From Shimia sediminis (lineage in GTDB: Bacteria; Pseudomonadota; Alphaproteobacteria; Rhodobacterales; Rhodobacteraceae): 64,000 nt of DNA. The stretch's first letter is position 1. Every line of letters starts with the position of its first letter. The notes under the pieces are model-generated. The model made no database searches and was not told the origin of the DNA. It worked only from the letters and a program-made list of their open reading frames with translations. A program made the translations under genes and the position numbers. The stretch spans positions 1-64,000 of the forward strand of contig NZ_RYZK01000011.1 in assembly GCF_003990645.1 (NCBI RefSeq). Reading direction: 5' to 3'. Positions 32,279 through 41,905 of this stretch are shown here, one piece after another.

Positions 32279-33559
32279 TTATTTACACTGTGCTTCGATG
32301 TTGTTTTCCGATGCGTAGGAACCCGAGTCGGCCTCGATCAACGCGCCGATCACTTCCATGTCGGTCGGTTTGAAGTCCGAAATCAGTGACCAGGTTTTCG
32401 AACCTGCGTCCCACTGGGTCACACCAACGAGGCCCGGGCCACCGTGGTTTTCACACGAAACAGAGAACGACGGACCAAAGTTCGGCATGCCGAGGGCGGC
32501 CATTTTCTCTTCGGTGATTTCCAGCGCTTCCATACCATCGCGCATCATCGCAGGGGTGATGTCGGCGGTGCCGTGGATACCTTGTGCGGTTTTGGCGGCC
32601 TCGGCTGCGAGCATCGCGGCATAGAGACCACGGTTGTAGAGCACGTTACCGATCTGGTCGCCAGCACCGGCGGCTTTGCCAGCGTCAACAACATACTTCT
32701 GGATGTCTTCGAAGACCGGGAAGTCACGACCCACGTTGTGGAAGGTCAGTGCCTTGTAGCCATTGGCCTTGTCGCCTGCGGACAGAACGTCATGTTCTGC
32801 ACCTGACCACCAGATACCGATGAAGTTTTCCATCGGGAAGCGGATGTTTGCAGCTTCCTGAACGGCAACCTGGTTCATCACGCCCCAACCCCACATCAGG
32901 ACATAGTCAGGCTTTTCACGGCGGATTTGCAGCCACTGCGATTTCTGTTCCTGACCGGGGTGGTCAACCGGCAGAAGGCTCAGCTCGTAGCCGTGCTTTT
33001 TCTGCAGTTCTTCTAGGGTACGGATTGGTTCTTTGCCGTAGGCCGAGTTGTGGTAGACCAGAGCGATTTTCTTGCCCTTGATGTCGCCACCGTTGGTTTC
33101 CAGCAGGTAGTTCACCGCGCCCGACGCACCATTCCAGTAAGTGCCCGGATAGTTGAAGGTGTGGCTGAACACGTTACCGTTTGCCGCCGAAGTCCGACCA
33201 TAACCCATGGTGTGCATGGGGATGTCGTCCGCGGTGGTTTTGGGGATCAGCTGATAGGTGATACCTGTCGACAGCGGTTGATACACGAGGGCACCTTCGC
33301 CTTTGGTCGACTCGTAGCATTCAACGCCTTTTTCGGTGTTATAGCCGGTTTCGCATTCCAGCAGCTTGGTCATCACGCCGCCGATACCACCGTCACGCTC
33401 GTTCAGCAGGGTGAAGTAGTCAGCGTAGCCATCCGCGAAGGGGATGCCACCTGCGGCATAGGGGCCGGTGCGGTAGGACAGCGACGGGAAGACCAGGTCG
33501 GCCATCGCGGGCGCTGCGGCCATCAGGCCAGCCACTGCGGTTACAAAAATTTTCTTCAT
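32279..33559 (-). CDS. Periplasmic substrate-binding protein of the Liv-type transporter
   Basis: 426 residues with a signal peptide (MKKIFVTAVAGLMAAAPAMA). The type I periplasmic binding fold is seen in FADGYADYFTLLNERDGGIG (ligand-pocket region) and in KKIALVYHNSAYGKEPIRTL. Family members bind branched-chain amino acids, amides, urea or aromatic acids. The CoA ligases at both ends of the operon make a carboxylic acid more likely here, by inference. Confidence 0.9.
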   Translation of the reverse strand: MKKIFVTAVAGLMAAAPAMADLVFPSLSYRTGPYAAGGIPFADGYADYFTLLNERDGGIGGVMTKLLECETGYNTEKGVECYESTKGEGALVYQPLSTGITYQLIPKTTADDIPMHTMGYGRTSAANGNVFSHTFNYPGTYWNGASGAVNYLLETNGGDIKGKKIALVYHNSAYGKEPIRTLEELQKKHGYELSLLPVDHPGQEQKSQWLQIRREKPDYVLMWGWGVMNQVAVQEAANIRFPMENFIGIWWSGAEHDVLSAGDKANGYKALTFHNVGRDFPVFEDIQKYVVDAGKAAGAGDQIGNVLYNRGLYAAMLAAEAAKTAQGIHGTADITPAMMRDGMEALEITEEKMAALGMPNFGPSFSVSCENHGGPGLVGVTQWDAGSKTWSLISDFKPTDMEVIGALIEADSGSYASENNIEAQCK

Positions 33560-33641
33560 CGGGTTTTTCCTCCCTTGGTTATGTCCGATGTTTCGTACCG
33601 GGGCCTCCTCAGACCCCGAATGGTTTGGTCGTGGCCCCGCC

Positions 33642-34718
33642 TTAGTGCGGGAAGGGCCACAGCCTGAGTTTCTGCTTGGTCACGCGCCAAAGCTGGGCGA
33701 GTCCATGCGGTTCTAGGATCAGGAACATGACGATCATCCCCCCGACAATCACAAGCTGCAAGTGAGCAACCATGTCTGTGGGCCAGCCCAGCCAATCCAC
33801 GCCGACAACTTTCAGCACGACGGGCAGCAAGACGAGGAAGGCGGCGCCGGCAAAAGAGCCAAAGATCGAGCCCAGGCCGCCAATGATGATCATGAAGAGC
33901 ACCAGGAATGATTTGTTGATGCCAAAGGCCTCGCCCACTTCCACGGCACCGAGGTAGACCGAGAAAAACAGCGCACCAGAGATGCCGACAAAGAAGCCCG
34001 AGACCGCAAAGGCCGAGATTTTCGCCTTGAGCGGGTTCACCCCGATGATCTCGGCGGCAATGTCCATGTCACGGATCGCCATCCACTTACGACCAGCCAT
34101 ACCGCGGGTCATGTTGCGAGCGATCAGGGCACTGGCCACCAGGAAGACGAGGCAGAACAGGTAGGTCGCCCATGCTTCGGTATTGGGGCCGGTGACTTCG
34201 ATGCCAAACACAGAGCGTTCCGGCGCGTTGATCTGACCCGAGGCCGAGTAGTTGTAGAACCACGGCACACGGTTGAAGAGCCACACGAGGAAGAACTGCG
34301 CCGCCAGCGTCGCCACGGCAAGGTAGAAGCCTTTGATCCGCAGACTTGGCAGGCCGAACAGAACACAGACCAGCCCGGTGATGCCGCCTGAAATGATGAT
34401 GTGGAAGAAGATGTTCACTTCCGGCATCGAGGTCATCAGCTTGTAGCAGGCGTAGGCGCCCACCGCCATGAAACCACCGGTACCGAGTGACACCTGACCG
34501 CAATATCCGACGAGGATGTTCAGCCCCAACGCGGCAATCGCGTAGATCAGAAAGGGCAACAGGATCGCGTTGGCCCAGTAGTCGTTGATGATAAACGGGA
34601 CCACCAGAAAGGCGATGACCAGTGCCGTGTAATAGCCCATCCGGTCGAACTTGATCGGGAAGGTCTGGTTGTCGGCGGCGTAGGATGTTTTGAAATCGCC
34701 CGCTTCACGATAGAACAT
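33642..34718 (-). CDS. LivM-type ABC permease
   Basis: 358 residues with about nine membrane segments. The family signature is visible as GYCGQVSLGTGGFMAVGAYA and in the C-terminal GGLGSIFGSFAGAAF. It forms the translocation pore with the LivH-like permease. Its ATG overlaps the stop of the small membrane gene by one base (TGATG), which indicates coupled translation. Confidence 0.92.
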   Translation of the reverse strand: MFYREAGDFKTSYAADNQTFPIKFDRMGYYTALVIAFLVVPFIINDYWANAILLPFLIYAIAALGLNILVGYCGQVSLGTGGFMAVGAYACYKLMTSMPEVNIFFHIIISGGITGLVCVLFGLPSLRIKGFYLAVATLAAQFFLVWLFNRVPWFYNYSASGQINAPERSVFGIEVTGPNTEAWATYLFCLVFLVASALIARNMTRGMAGRKWMAIRDMDIAAEIIGVNPLKAKISAFAVSGFFVGISGALFFSVYLGAVEVGEAFGINKSFLVLFMIIIGGLGSIFGSFAGAAFLVLLPVVLKVVGVDWLGWPTDMVAHLQLVIVGGMIVMFLILEPHGLAQLWRVTKQKLRLWPFPH

Positions 34719-34972
34719 CAGACAGTCTCCCCTTGGAATTCTTGTTCGAGATGGGACCGATCGGCCCGGTTCGGTTTCTTGGCGTAGCCGGTGCGCTCAG
34801 AGTGGCGCACGAGCTGGAAGTAGGCCCAGACACCGATGGCGGCGCCAAGAGCAGCGAGGATTGCGGCCGTGGTCATCTGACCCGTGGACGTTTCCGCGCT
34901 GAGGGCGAGGTAGCCAAAGGCCCAAAAGCCCGACCACGCAATCACGTTGAGAATGGCAATCAGCTTGGTCAC
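34718..34972 (-). CDS. Small membrane protein embedded between the two Liv permease genes
   Basis: 84 residues. Two hydrophobic segments (about 4-24 and 33-56) are followed by a polar, charged tail (SERTGYAKKPNRADRSHLEQ). It overlaps livM by one base and follows livH by two bases, so it is an integral part of the operon. I do not recognise the family. It may be an accessory subunit or assembly factor of the transporter. Confidence 0.75.
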   Translation of the reverse strand: MTKLIAILNVIAWSGFWAFGYLALSAETSTGQMTTAAILAALGAAIGVWAYFQLVRHSERTGYAKKPNRADRSHLEQEFQGETV

Positions 34973-34974
34973 TG

Positions 34975-35979
34975 TTACACCCTCTCGATGATTTTTTCGC
35001 CGAACAGACCCTGCGGACGGAACACGAGGAACACGAGCGCCAGAACGTAGGCGAACCAGTTCTCAGTTGCGCCGCCAACCAGCGGGCCGACCCAGAATTC
35101 GAACAGCTTCTCACCCACACCGATGATCAGGCCGCCGATGATGGCGCCGGGGATCGAGGTAAAGCCACCCAGCATCAGAACCGGCAGCGCCTTGAGCGCG
35201 ATCAGCGACAGCGAGAACTGTACGCCCGACTTGGCGCCCCACATGATACCCGCGACCAGAGCCACGAAGCCTGCGACCGACCACACCAGAACCCAGATGA
35301 AGTTCAGCGAGATGCCAACCGACAGAGCCGCCTGGTGGTCGTCGGCCACGGCGCGCATGGCGCGGCCCTGCTTGGTGTACTGGCTAAAGGCCACAAGCGC
35401 GATCACGAGGATGATGGCAACGATGGTTGCAGTGATGTCGAGGTTATCGATGAAGAAACCATAGCCGAACCAGTTGTACGTGGCCTCATCAATGGCGAGG
35501 TTGATGCCCTGCGGCAGACATGTGGTGCCAGCCAGGCAGAACTCGAGCTTCTTGATTTCCGAGTTCCACATCAGGTCGGCAAACCCTTCGAGGAAATAGG
35601 CCAGACCGATGGTCGCCATGAACAGGATGATCGGTTCCTGCCCCACGAGGTGGCGGAATACGAACTTCTGAATGGCCACCGCCAGCAGAACCATCACACC
35701 GACGGTCAGGATCAGCGCCAGAACCGAGTGAATGTGCCAGCCGAAGTGGTGGATATGTGTGCCAAGAACAGCGTTGATGAGGTGCGCAAAGGGCACCTGG
35801 CCGTTCTGGATACCAACAAGGGTCATCGCCGCGAACAGCGCCATCACACCCTGGGCAAAGTTGAAGATTCCCGACGCTTTGTAGATCAGGACGAAGCCCA
35901 GTGCCACGAGGGCATAAAGCACGCCCGACATGAGGCCGTTGAGGAAAACCTCCATTGCAAATGCGAGTTGTTCAGGCAT
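34975..35979 (-). CDS. LivH-type ABC permease
   Basis: 334 residues, multi-pass. The opening LNGLMSGVLYALVALGFVLI and the segment YKASGIFNFAQGVMALFAAM are typical of LivH, as is GIMWGAKSGVQFSLSLIALK then LPVLMLGGFTSIPGAIIGG. A periplasmic loop (about 140-170) holds a cysteine pair (FCLAGTTCLPQG) that could form a disulfide. It works with the LivM-like permease. Confidence 0.92.
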   Translation of the reverse strand: MPEQLAFAMEVFLNGLMSGVLYALVALGFVLIYKASGIFNFAQGVMALFAAMTLVGIQNGQVPFAHLINAVLGTHIHHFGWHIHSVLALILTVGVMVLLAVAIQKFVFRHLVGQEPIILFMATIGLAYFLEGFADLMWNSEIKKLEFCLAGTTCLPQGINLAIDEATYNWFGYGFFIDNLDITATIVAIILVIALVAFSQYTKQGRAMRAVADDHQAALSVGISLNFIWVLVWSVAGFVALVAGIMWGAKSGVQFSLSLIALKALPVLMLGGFTSIPGAIIGGLIIGVGEKLFEFWVGPLVGGATENWFAYVLALVFLVFRPQGLFGEKIIERV

Positions 35980-36020
35980 CGCTCAGGCCTCCGGTTTTTG
36001 CTTGGGTTTCAATGTGTTGA

Positions 36021-36836
36021 TTAGTCATGTGCCACCCCCAGATAGGCGTCGATCACCGCCTGGTTCGAACGCACTTCGTCCGGCGTGCCATCGCCGATCT
36101 TTTTGCCGTAATCCATCACGACCACCCGGTCGCTCAGGTCCATCACAACACCCATGTCGTGTTCGATCAGGGCGATGGTGGTGCCAAACTCGTCATTCAT
36201 GTCGAGGATAAAGCGGGACATGTCCTCTTTCTCTTCGACGTTCATGCCGGCCATGGGTTCGTCCAACAGCAGGATCGAGGGCTCCGCGGCCAGCGCGCGC
36301 GCCAGTTCGACCCGCTTTTTCAGACCATAGGGCAGTCGGCCCACGGGCGTCTTGCGGATTGCCTGAATTTCCAGAAAGTCGATGATCTTTTCCACGAACT
36401 CGCGGTTTTCGATCTCTTCTTTCTCGGCTTTGCCTTTCCAGATCGCCTGAGACAACAGCCCGGCTTTCATCTGGCGGATACGACCGGTCATGACGTTATC
36501 GAGAACGGTCATGCCTTCGAACAGCGCGATGTTCTGAAAGGTCCGGGCGATGCCCTGTTCGGCCACCTGATAGGGTTTCATCGGCGGGCGCTTTTTGCCC
36601 TTGTACCAAACCTCGCCCTCTTGCGGGACGTAGAAGCCCGAGATGACGTTCAGCATCGACGATTTCCCGGCACCGTTCGGTCCGATGATGGCGCGAATTT
36701 CGCCCTCGCGGATGTCGAACGAAATGTCGGTGATCGCCTTCACACCGCCAAAGCGCAGTGTGATGTTCTTCATTTCCATCACGGTCGGGCCGATGGTGCG
36801 GCCGTCTTCGGTGACGTAGCTTTCCTGCGTGCTCAT
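36021..36836 (-). CDS. LivG-type ABC transporter ATPase
   Basis: 271 residues. Walker A is [16 protein letters not shown], the Q-loop region is VAEQGIARTFQNIALFEGMT, the signature-like segment is LPYGLKKRVELARALAAEPS and Walker B is ILLLDEPMAGMN. The C-terminal YLGVAHD follows the LivG pattern. Its start overlaps the end of the acyl-CoA synthetase gene by four bases (ATGA), so the two are translationally coupled. Confidence 0.93.
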   Translation of the reverse strand: MSTQESYVTEDGRTIGPTVMEMKNITLRFGGVKAITDISFDIREGEIRAIIGPNGAGKSSMLNVISGFYVPQEGEVWYKGKKRPPMKPYQVAEQGIARTFQNIALFEGMTVLDNVMTGRIRQMKAGLLSQAIWKGKAEKEEIENREFVEKIIDFLEIQAIRKTPVGRLPYGLKKRVELARALAAEPSILLLDEPMAGMNVEEKEDMSRFILDMNDEFGTTIALIEHDMGVVMDLSDRVVVMDYGKKIGDGTPDEVRSNQAVIDAYLGVAHD

Positions 36837-38989
36837 TCTGCGGCTACCTTTGCTGCGGTTGAGACGACTGCGGCGTCGCGCAGTTCCAGCGTGGCGCTGA
36901 TGCTGCCCTTGCGACCGTCTTCATAAGTAACTTCTGTGGTGGTCGAGACCTGGGTCGAACCGTCATAGAGCGCGTCCACGAGATCCTTGAACTTGTCGGC
37001 CACAACGACGCGGCGCACTTTGCGTGTCCGGGTCATCTCGCCGTCATCGGCGTCCAGTTCCTTGTGCAAGACGAGGAAGCGGTGGATCTGACACCCTGAC
37101 AGCATCGGGTCTTGGGCCACGGATTTGTTCACCGTCTCCACATGTTCCTGGATGCTGTCCAGAACCTTGGGGTGACCGGCCAGTTCCTGATACGAGGCAT
37201 AGGCGACGTTGTTACGCTCGGCCCAGTTGCCGACCGCCGTCAGGTCGATGTTGATAAAGGCAACGCAGCGATCCTTGCCATTGCCGAACAACACCGCCTC
37301 GAGGATGTCGGGGTAGAACTTGAGTTTGTTTTCGACATACTTCGGCGCGAACATGCTACCATCGGCCATTTTGCCAACGTCCTTGGCGCGGTCGATGATG
37401 CGCAGGTGACCCGACCCTTCTTCGAAGAAGCCCGCGTCGCCCGTGGCAACCCAGCCTTCGGCGTCCTTGGTCGACGCCGTGGATTCTGGGTTGTTGTAAT
37501 ATTCGACAAAGGTGCCCGGCGAGCGATAGAAAATCTCGCCGTTGTCGGCGATCTTGATTTCCACGTCCGGCGAAGGCACGCCCACGGTGTCGGCACGCAC
37601 CTGGCCATCTGGCTGAGCGGTGATGAACACGGTGGCTTCGGTTTGGCCATAAAGCTGCTTCAGGTTGATGCCGAGCGAACGGTAGAAATCGAAGATTTCC
37701 GGTCCGATGGCTTCACCCGCCGTGTAGCCAACACGTACGCGGCCAAAACCCAGCGTGTCCTTGAGCGGACCATAGACCAGCACAGCACCCATGCGATATT
37801 TGAAATAGTCGCGCAGCTTGCCACCGTAGAGGTTCAGGAGGATCGGATCCTTGGCCTTGAAGTTCTCGCGGGTTTTCTTGCCATGACGCAACTTGGCAAA
37901 GAACAGGCGAATGCTGTTCTCGATGATGGTTTCGGCGGCAAATCCGATGCCCATCGCGTAGCGCCACGCGTTCTTGATGCGGCGCTTCATGTCCGGCTTG
38001 GCCAGGCTGCGCTTGGGCATGCCAAACTGTTCGCCGGTGGTTTTCGCAAACTCCATGAAGTGATGGAAGATCGCGTATTTCAGATCACCGCTGTCTTCCA
38101 TGCGGATCATCACGTTGGTCAGCTGCGTTTCAAAGATACGCGGCGGCGCAAAGTAATAGGTCGGCCCGATTTCGCGCAGGTCGGTCATCATGGTGTCGGC
38201 GCTTTCCGGGCAGTTCACGCAGAAACCACACCAGTAGGCCTGACCGATTGAGAAGATAAAGTCACCCACCCAGGCCATGGGCAGATACGAGAGGATTTCT
38301 TCGTCGGCACCCAGACCGTCAAACTCGGACGAGTTCTTGGCGGATTCGATCACGTTGCGGTTCGACAGGACCACGCCCTTGGGCTTGCCCGTCGTACCCG
38401 AGGTGTAGAGCATCACGCAGGTGCTGTCATAAGTCAGCTTTTCGCGGCGCGTCTTTAGCTCGGCGATAAACTCATCATAGGCGGCACGGCCCTGGTTCTG
38501 CACGTGGCTGAACTCGTGCAGCGCGCGGTGATCGTACTTACGAAGTCCGCGCGGATCGATGTAGATCATATGTTCGAACTGGTGCAGGTGTTCCTGGATC
38601 TCGATGATCTTGTCGACCTGCTCCTGGTCTTCGACGATGGCAAAACGCGCACCACAGTGACCCAGGATATACTCCATCTCTTCCGCGGCGCTGTCGTTAT
38701 AGACCGGCACCGGCACGGCACCCACCGACTGAGCGGCAGCCATGGCGAAATAGAAATACGGACGGTTGCGGCCGATGATGGCGATAAAGTCGCCTTCGTT
38801 CACGCCCAGATTGATCAGGCCAAGGGCCAAAGCCTCAACCTCTTTCTCGGTCTCTGCCCAAGTCCAGGTCTGCCAGATCCCGAATTCTTTTTCCCGATAG
38901 GCGGCTTTTTCCGCATACAGAACGGCGTTCCGCTGCAAAAGCGCCGGAATGGACGCCAGTCCACCGGTCGCCTGTGACGACTGTGCCAA
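36833..38989 (-). CDS. Long-chain acyl-CoA synthetase-type AMP-forming ligase
   Basis: 718 residues. The AMP-binding motif LYTSGTTGKPKGVVLSNRNV, the segment LKQLYGQTEATVFIT and the adenylate motif WVATGDAGFFEEGSGHLRII are clear. It is longer than bacterial FadD (about 560 residues) and fits the larger COG1022-like synthetases. It is the first gene of the operon and converts an imported acid to its CoA thioester. The upstream 197-bp region is shared with the divergent sensor kinase gene, which may control it. Confidence 0.9.
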   Translation of the reverse strand: MAQSSQATGGLASIPALLQRNAVLYAEKAAYREKEFGIWQTWTWAETEKEVEALALGLINLGVNEGDFIAIIGRNRPYFYFAMAAAQSVGAVPVPVYNDSAAEEMEYILGHCGARFAIVEDQEQVDKIIEIQEHLHQFEHMIYIDPRGLRKYDHRALHEFSHVQNQGRAAYDEFIAELKTRREKLTYDSTCVMLYTSGTTGKPKGVVLSNRNVIESAKNSSEFDGLGADEEILSYLPMAWVGDFIFSIGQAYWCGFCVNCPESADTMMTDLREIGPTYYFAPPRIFETQLTNVMIRMEDSGDLKYAIFHHFMEFAKTTGEQFGMPKRSLAKPDMKRRIKNAWRYAMGIGFAAETIIENSIRLFFAKLRHGKKTRENFKAKDPILLNLYGGKLRDYFKYRMGAVLVYGPLKDTLGFGRVRVGYTAGEAIGPEIFDFYRSLGINLKQLYGQTEATVFITAQPDGQVRADTVGVPSPDVEIKIADNGEIFYRSPGTFVEYYNNPESTASTKDAEGWVATGDAGFFEEGSGHLRIIDRAKDVGKMADGSMFAPKYVENKLKFYPDILEAVLFGNGKDRCVAFINIDLTAVGNWAERNNVAYASYQELAGHPKVLDSIQEHVETVNKSVAQDPMLSGCQIHRFLVLHKELDADDGEMTRTRKVRRVVVADKFKDLVDALYDGSTQVSTTTEVTYEDGRKGSISATLELRDAAVVSTAAKVAAE

Positions 38990-39186
38990 AATATCTTCCT
39001 CCCTTGCGCCCGCGCCTTCGCAGGCAAAACCGTCGAAACGATTCCCTCACCAATTAAGGTGCGGGTTTCACACTGGGCGTCAACTTTTTCCTGAACATTT
39101 CCCAATCCTTACGAATTGTAACAGGCTGCAATTGATCCTTTTCGACCCGTCCTTGCGGTGCTAGCCATGAAACAGGAGGACCCCAA

Positions 39187-41100
39187 ATGGAGGCCTATTC
39201 CGCCACATCTCAGGCGATGACCATTGCCGGTCTGAACCTTATTAAACAGGCCCTGTCGATCTATGACAGTGACCTGAAACTGGTCGTGGCGAATGCGCGC
39301 TTCCATGAAATGTTCTCGATCCCGGATGGGCTGATGCGGCCCGGGGCAAGCTTTGCCGAGACTATTCGATTTCTGATTGCCAACGGCGAATACGGCGAGA
39401 TGGCCAAGGATGAAATCGACGCATTCGTCCAGGACCGGGTGGATCGGGCGTTGGCGTTTGAGGCGCATTACTTTGAACGGCAACGGGCGGACGGGCGATG
39501 GATCAGCGTCGAGGGCTCCCCGCTGCCTGAGGGCGGCTGGGTTGCGGTTTACACCGACATTACCAGCGTCAAGCGCCAAGAGGCGCTGCTGCGCAGCCGG
39601 TCCGAGGAACTGTCGGATCAGCTGCTGCAATACTCAGAAGAGTTGGCGGCAACGAACCGGGCTCTCGAGTCAACGGTCACAGCGCTGGAAGAAACCAAAC
39701 GCCAGCTGATCGCTTCGGAAGCGCGTACACGGCTGACAGCCGAGATGATGCCGGCCCATATCGCCCATGTCGGGCCAGACCGGCATTACACCTATTCCAA
39801 CCGTCGGTTGTCGTCTGTGATGCCGGGGCGACCCTCGAACATCGTTGGCAAGCATATTCGCGAAACCCTGGGCGAACAGGCGTTTCTGGCGATCAAGCCT
39901 CATCTTGAGGGCGCGTTCACGGGCAAACCTTCGGTTTTTGAGTTCACGGACCACGCCAGCACGCGGCGTATTCGTGTGGCCTTTACCCCCGACGGAGAAA
40001 AGGGCGCGCGGCGTGGTGTTTACATCCTGTCGATGGATATCACCGAGGAAACCCAGACGCGCGTTGCCCTGCAACATACCCGACGCCGTGAGATTGCTGC
40101 GCAGATGACCAGTGGGCTGGCGCATGATTTCTCGAACCTCCTGACCATCATTCTGGGCATGCAAAGCAAGTTGCAGAAGATGCCCCTGGCCGATGAGGCA
40201 TCAGAGCTTGTCAAAGCGACGTTGGGCGCGGCCAACCGGGGCGGCACGCTGCTCAATCGGATTGCCGACATGACCGGTCATCGCGCACCGGAGATGCAAG
40301 CGACGCACATGGGGCCGTTTCTGGCGGATCTGCAGACGCTGGCAAATCCAACCTTGCCGGATGACATCATACTGAGCGTCGACAATGCCATTCCCGAGGC
40401 GCCCTTGCTGGTCGATCCTGGCATGCTCCAGGATTCGCTGGTGAACCTGATTCTGAACGCCCGCGACGCCTGTTCGGGCGCAGGTGCAATCATGGTCGAA
40501 GCGCGACTGGTCAAGGATACTTGGCTGCAAATCAAGGTCTGCGATACGGGCACCGGGTTTTCTGACGAGGCGCTGACCCGCGCCCTGGATCCGTTCTTTA
40601 CCACCAAGGGCGGCGAAGGTTCCGGGCTGGGGCTGGCCATGGTCTATGACATGACCAAGCTGGCAGGCGGCGAAGTGCGGATCGAAAACACCGACATCGG
40701 CGGCTGCGTCACCCTGCGTCTGCCGCTGAGATTTGCCGGGCTCGACGACAAACCGGGCCTCGTCCTGCTGGTCGAGGACAGCCCCGACCTGCGTGGGCTG
40801 ATCCGTGACATGCTGACCGACATGGGGCATTCGGTGATCGAGGCCACGGGTGTCGACGAGGCACGCACCCTGCTGAACGAGGTCCCCGGAATATCCCTGT
40901 TGCTCTCTGACATTTCCCTGGAAGGCGATGACACCGGGGTTGACCTGATCCGGGGGTTACCTGCCGAAGCTGTGCCGTCATTCCTGATGACATCACTGCC
41001 ACAAACACACCCTCTCTATATCGAAGGCGCGGCCCGTGCGCCGGTTCTTTCGAAACCCTTTGGCGCCGAACAGCTCGACGCTTTCCTGCACGCGAGGTGA
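39187..41100 (+). CDS. Hybrid sensor histidine kinase (PAS, HisKA, HATPase, receiver)
   Basis: 637 residues, no signal peptide or membrane segment, so probably a cytoplasmic sensor. An N-terminal PAS-like domain (about 14-130), a coiled-coil linker (130-185) and a second PAS domain (about 190-290) are followed by the H-box with H313 in SGLAHDFSNLLTI. The HATPase domain has N, G1 and G2 boxes (LVNLILNARDACS, VCDTGTGFS, GEGSGLGLAM). The C-terminal receiver has E530/D531, phosphoacceptor D575 and K623. It is divergent from the acyl-CoA ligase/ABC operon, and a response regulator gene follows it at once. Confidence 0.92.
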   Translation: MEAYSATSQAMTIAGLNLIKQALSIYDSDLKLVVANARFHEMFSIPDGLMRPGASFAETIRFLIANGEYGEMAKDEIDAFVQDRVDRALAFEAHYFERQRADGRWISVEGSPLPEGGWVAVYTDITSVKRQEALLRSRSEELSDQLLQYSEELAATNRALESTVTALEETKRQLIASEARTRLTAEMMPAHIAHVGPDRHYTYSNRRLSSVMPGRPSNIVGKHIRETLGEQAFLAIKPHLEGAFTGKPSVFEFTDHASTRRIRVAFTPDGEKGARRGVYILSMDITEETQTRVALQHTRRREIAAQMTSGLAHDFSNLLTIILGMQSKLQKMPLADEASELVKATLGAANRGGTLLNRIADMTGHRAPEMQATHMGPFLADLQTLANPTLPDDIILSVDNAIPEAPLLVDPGMLQDSLVNLILNARDACSGAGAIMVEARLVKDTWLQIKVCDTGTGFSDEALTRALDPFFTTKGGEGSGLGLAMVYDMTKLAGGEVRIENTDIGGCVTLRLPLRFAGLDDKPGLVLLVEDSPDLRGLIRDMLTDMGHSVIEATGVDEARTLLNEVPGISLLLSDISLEGDDTGVDLIRGLPAEAVPSFLMTSLPQTHPLYIEGAARAPVLSKPFGAEQLDAFLHAR

Positions 41101-41104
41101 GGCC

Positions 41105-41809
41105 ATGACTGCGCCACTTGTGACCATTCTGGATGATGAGCCTGAGATCCGATCCATGCTGGCGGATGCGCTACAAGATGCGGGCTTTCGCACCATGGGA
41201 TTTGGCCGTGCCACTGAATTCGAGGCCGCGCTGAAATCGACCACGCCGGATGTCTGCCTTGTAGACCTTGGCCTGCCAGACAAGGACGGGCTGACATTGG
41301 TGCATCGTCTGGCGTTGGAACAGGGTGCGGCGGTGATCATCATTTCTGGTCGGGCCCAGGTTCAGGACAGGGTCACCGGGCTTGAGCTGGGGGCAGATGA
41401 CTACATTATCAAACCCTTTGATCCGGCCGAGGTTGTCGCGCGCGTCAAAGTCAGGCTGCGCAAGGAACGCCCCGCCGCAAACAGCGCCAGCAATACCGCG
41501 CAGTTCAATGGCTGGACGGCCTATTTTGATCGCTACGTGCTTGAGGATACCGAAGGTCAGGAAACCACGTTCAGCCACGCAGAAGGCGAAGTTTTGCGCC
41601 TGTTTCTGGAAAGCCCCAAGCGGCTGATCAGCCGGGCTCATATGCAAGAGATGTTGGGCGGCGCGGCCGGTGAAAGCTTTGACAGGGCGATGGATGTGCG
41701 TATCTCGCGGCTGCGCACGAAACTGCGCGAAGACCCGAAAAACCCCCGTCTTATCAAAACGATATACGGTGCAGGCTACATCTTTCTCGGAGATGTGAGC
41801 TGGGTGTAG
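41105..41809 (+). CDS. OmpR/PhoB-type response regulator partner of the hybrid kinase
   Basis: 234 residues from the ATG at 41105, four bases after the kinase stop and behind GAGGTGAGG. The receiver domain has acidic residues at 10-12, phosphoacceptor D54 (CLVDLGLPD) and K103. The C-terminal winged helix ends with RAMDVRISRLRTKLREDPKN then IKTIYGAGYIF. Its target is most simply the divergent ligase/transporter operon, which is inference from arrangement. Confidence 0.92.
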   Translation: MTAPLVTILDDEPEIRSMLADALQDAGFRTMGFGRATEFEAALKSTTPDVCLVDLGLPDKDGLTLVHRLALEQGAAVIIISGRAQVQDRVTGLELGADDYIIKPFDPAEVVARVKVRLRKERPAANSASNTAQFNGWTAYFDRYVLEDTEGQETTFSHAEGEVLRLFLESPKRLISRAHMQEMLGGAAGESFDRAMDVRISRLRTKLREDPKNPRLIKTIYGAGYIFLGDVSWV

Positions 41810-41905
41810 TTCACCCAAGTATCGTACCCGCTACGGCCTGAAACACAAAATATAGCAAAAATTCCCATATTGTGTTATCCTCTCAGAAAATGAGGGAGGA
41901 CACAG

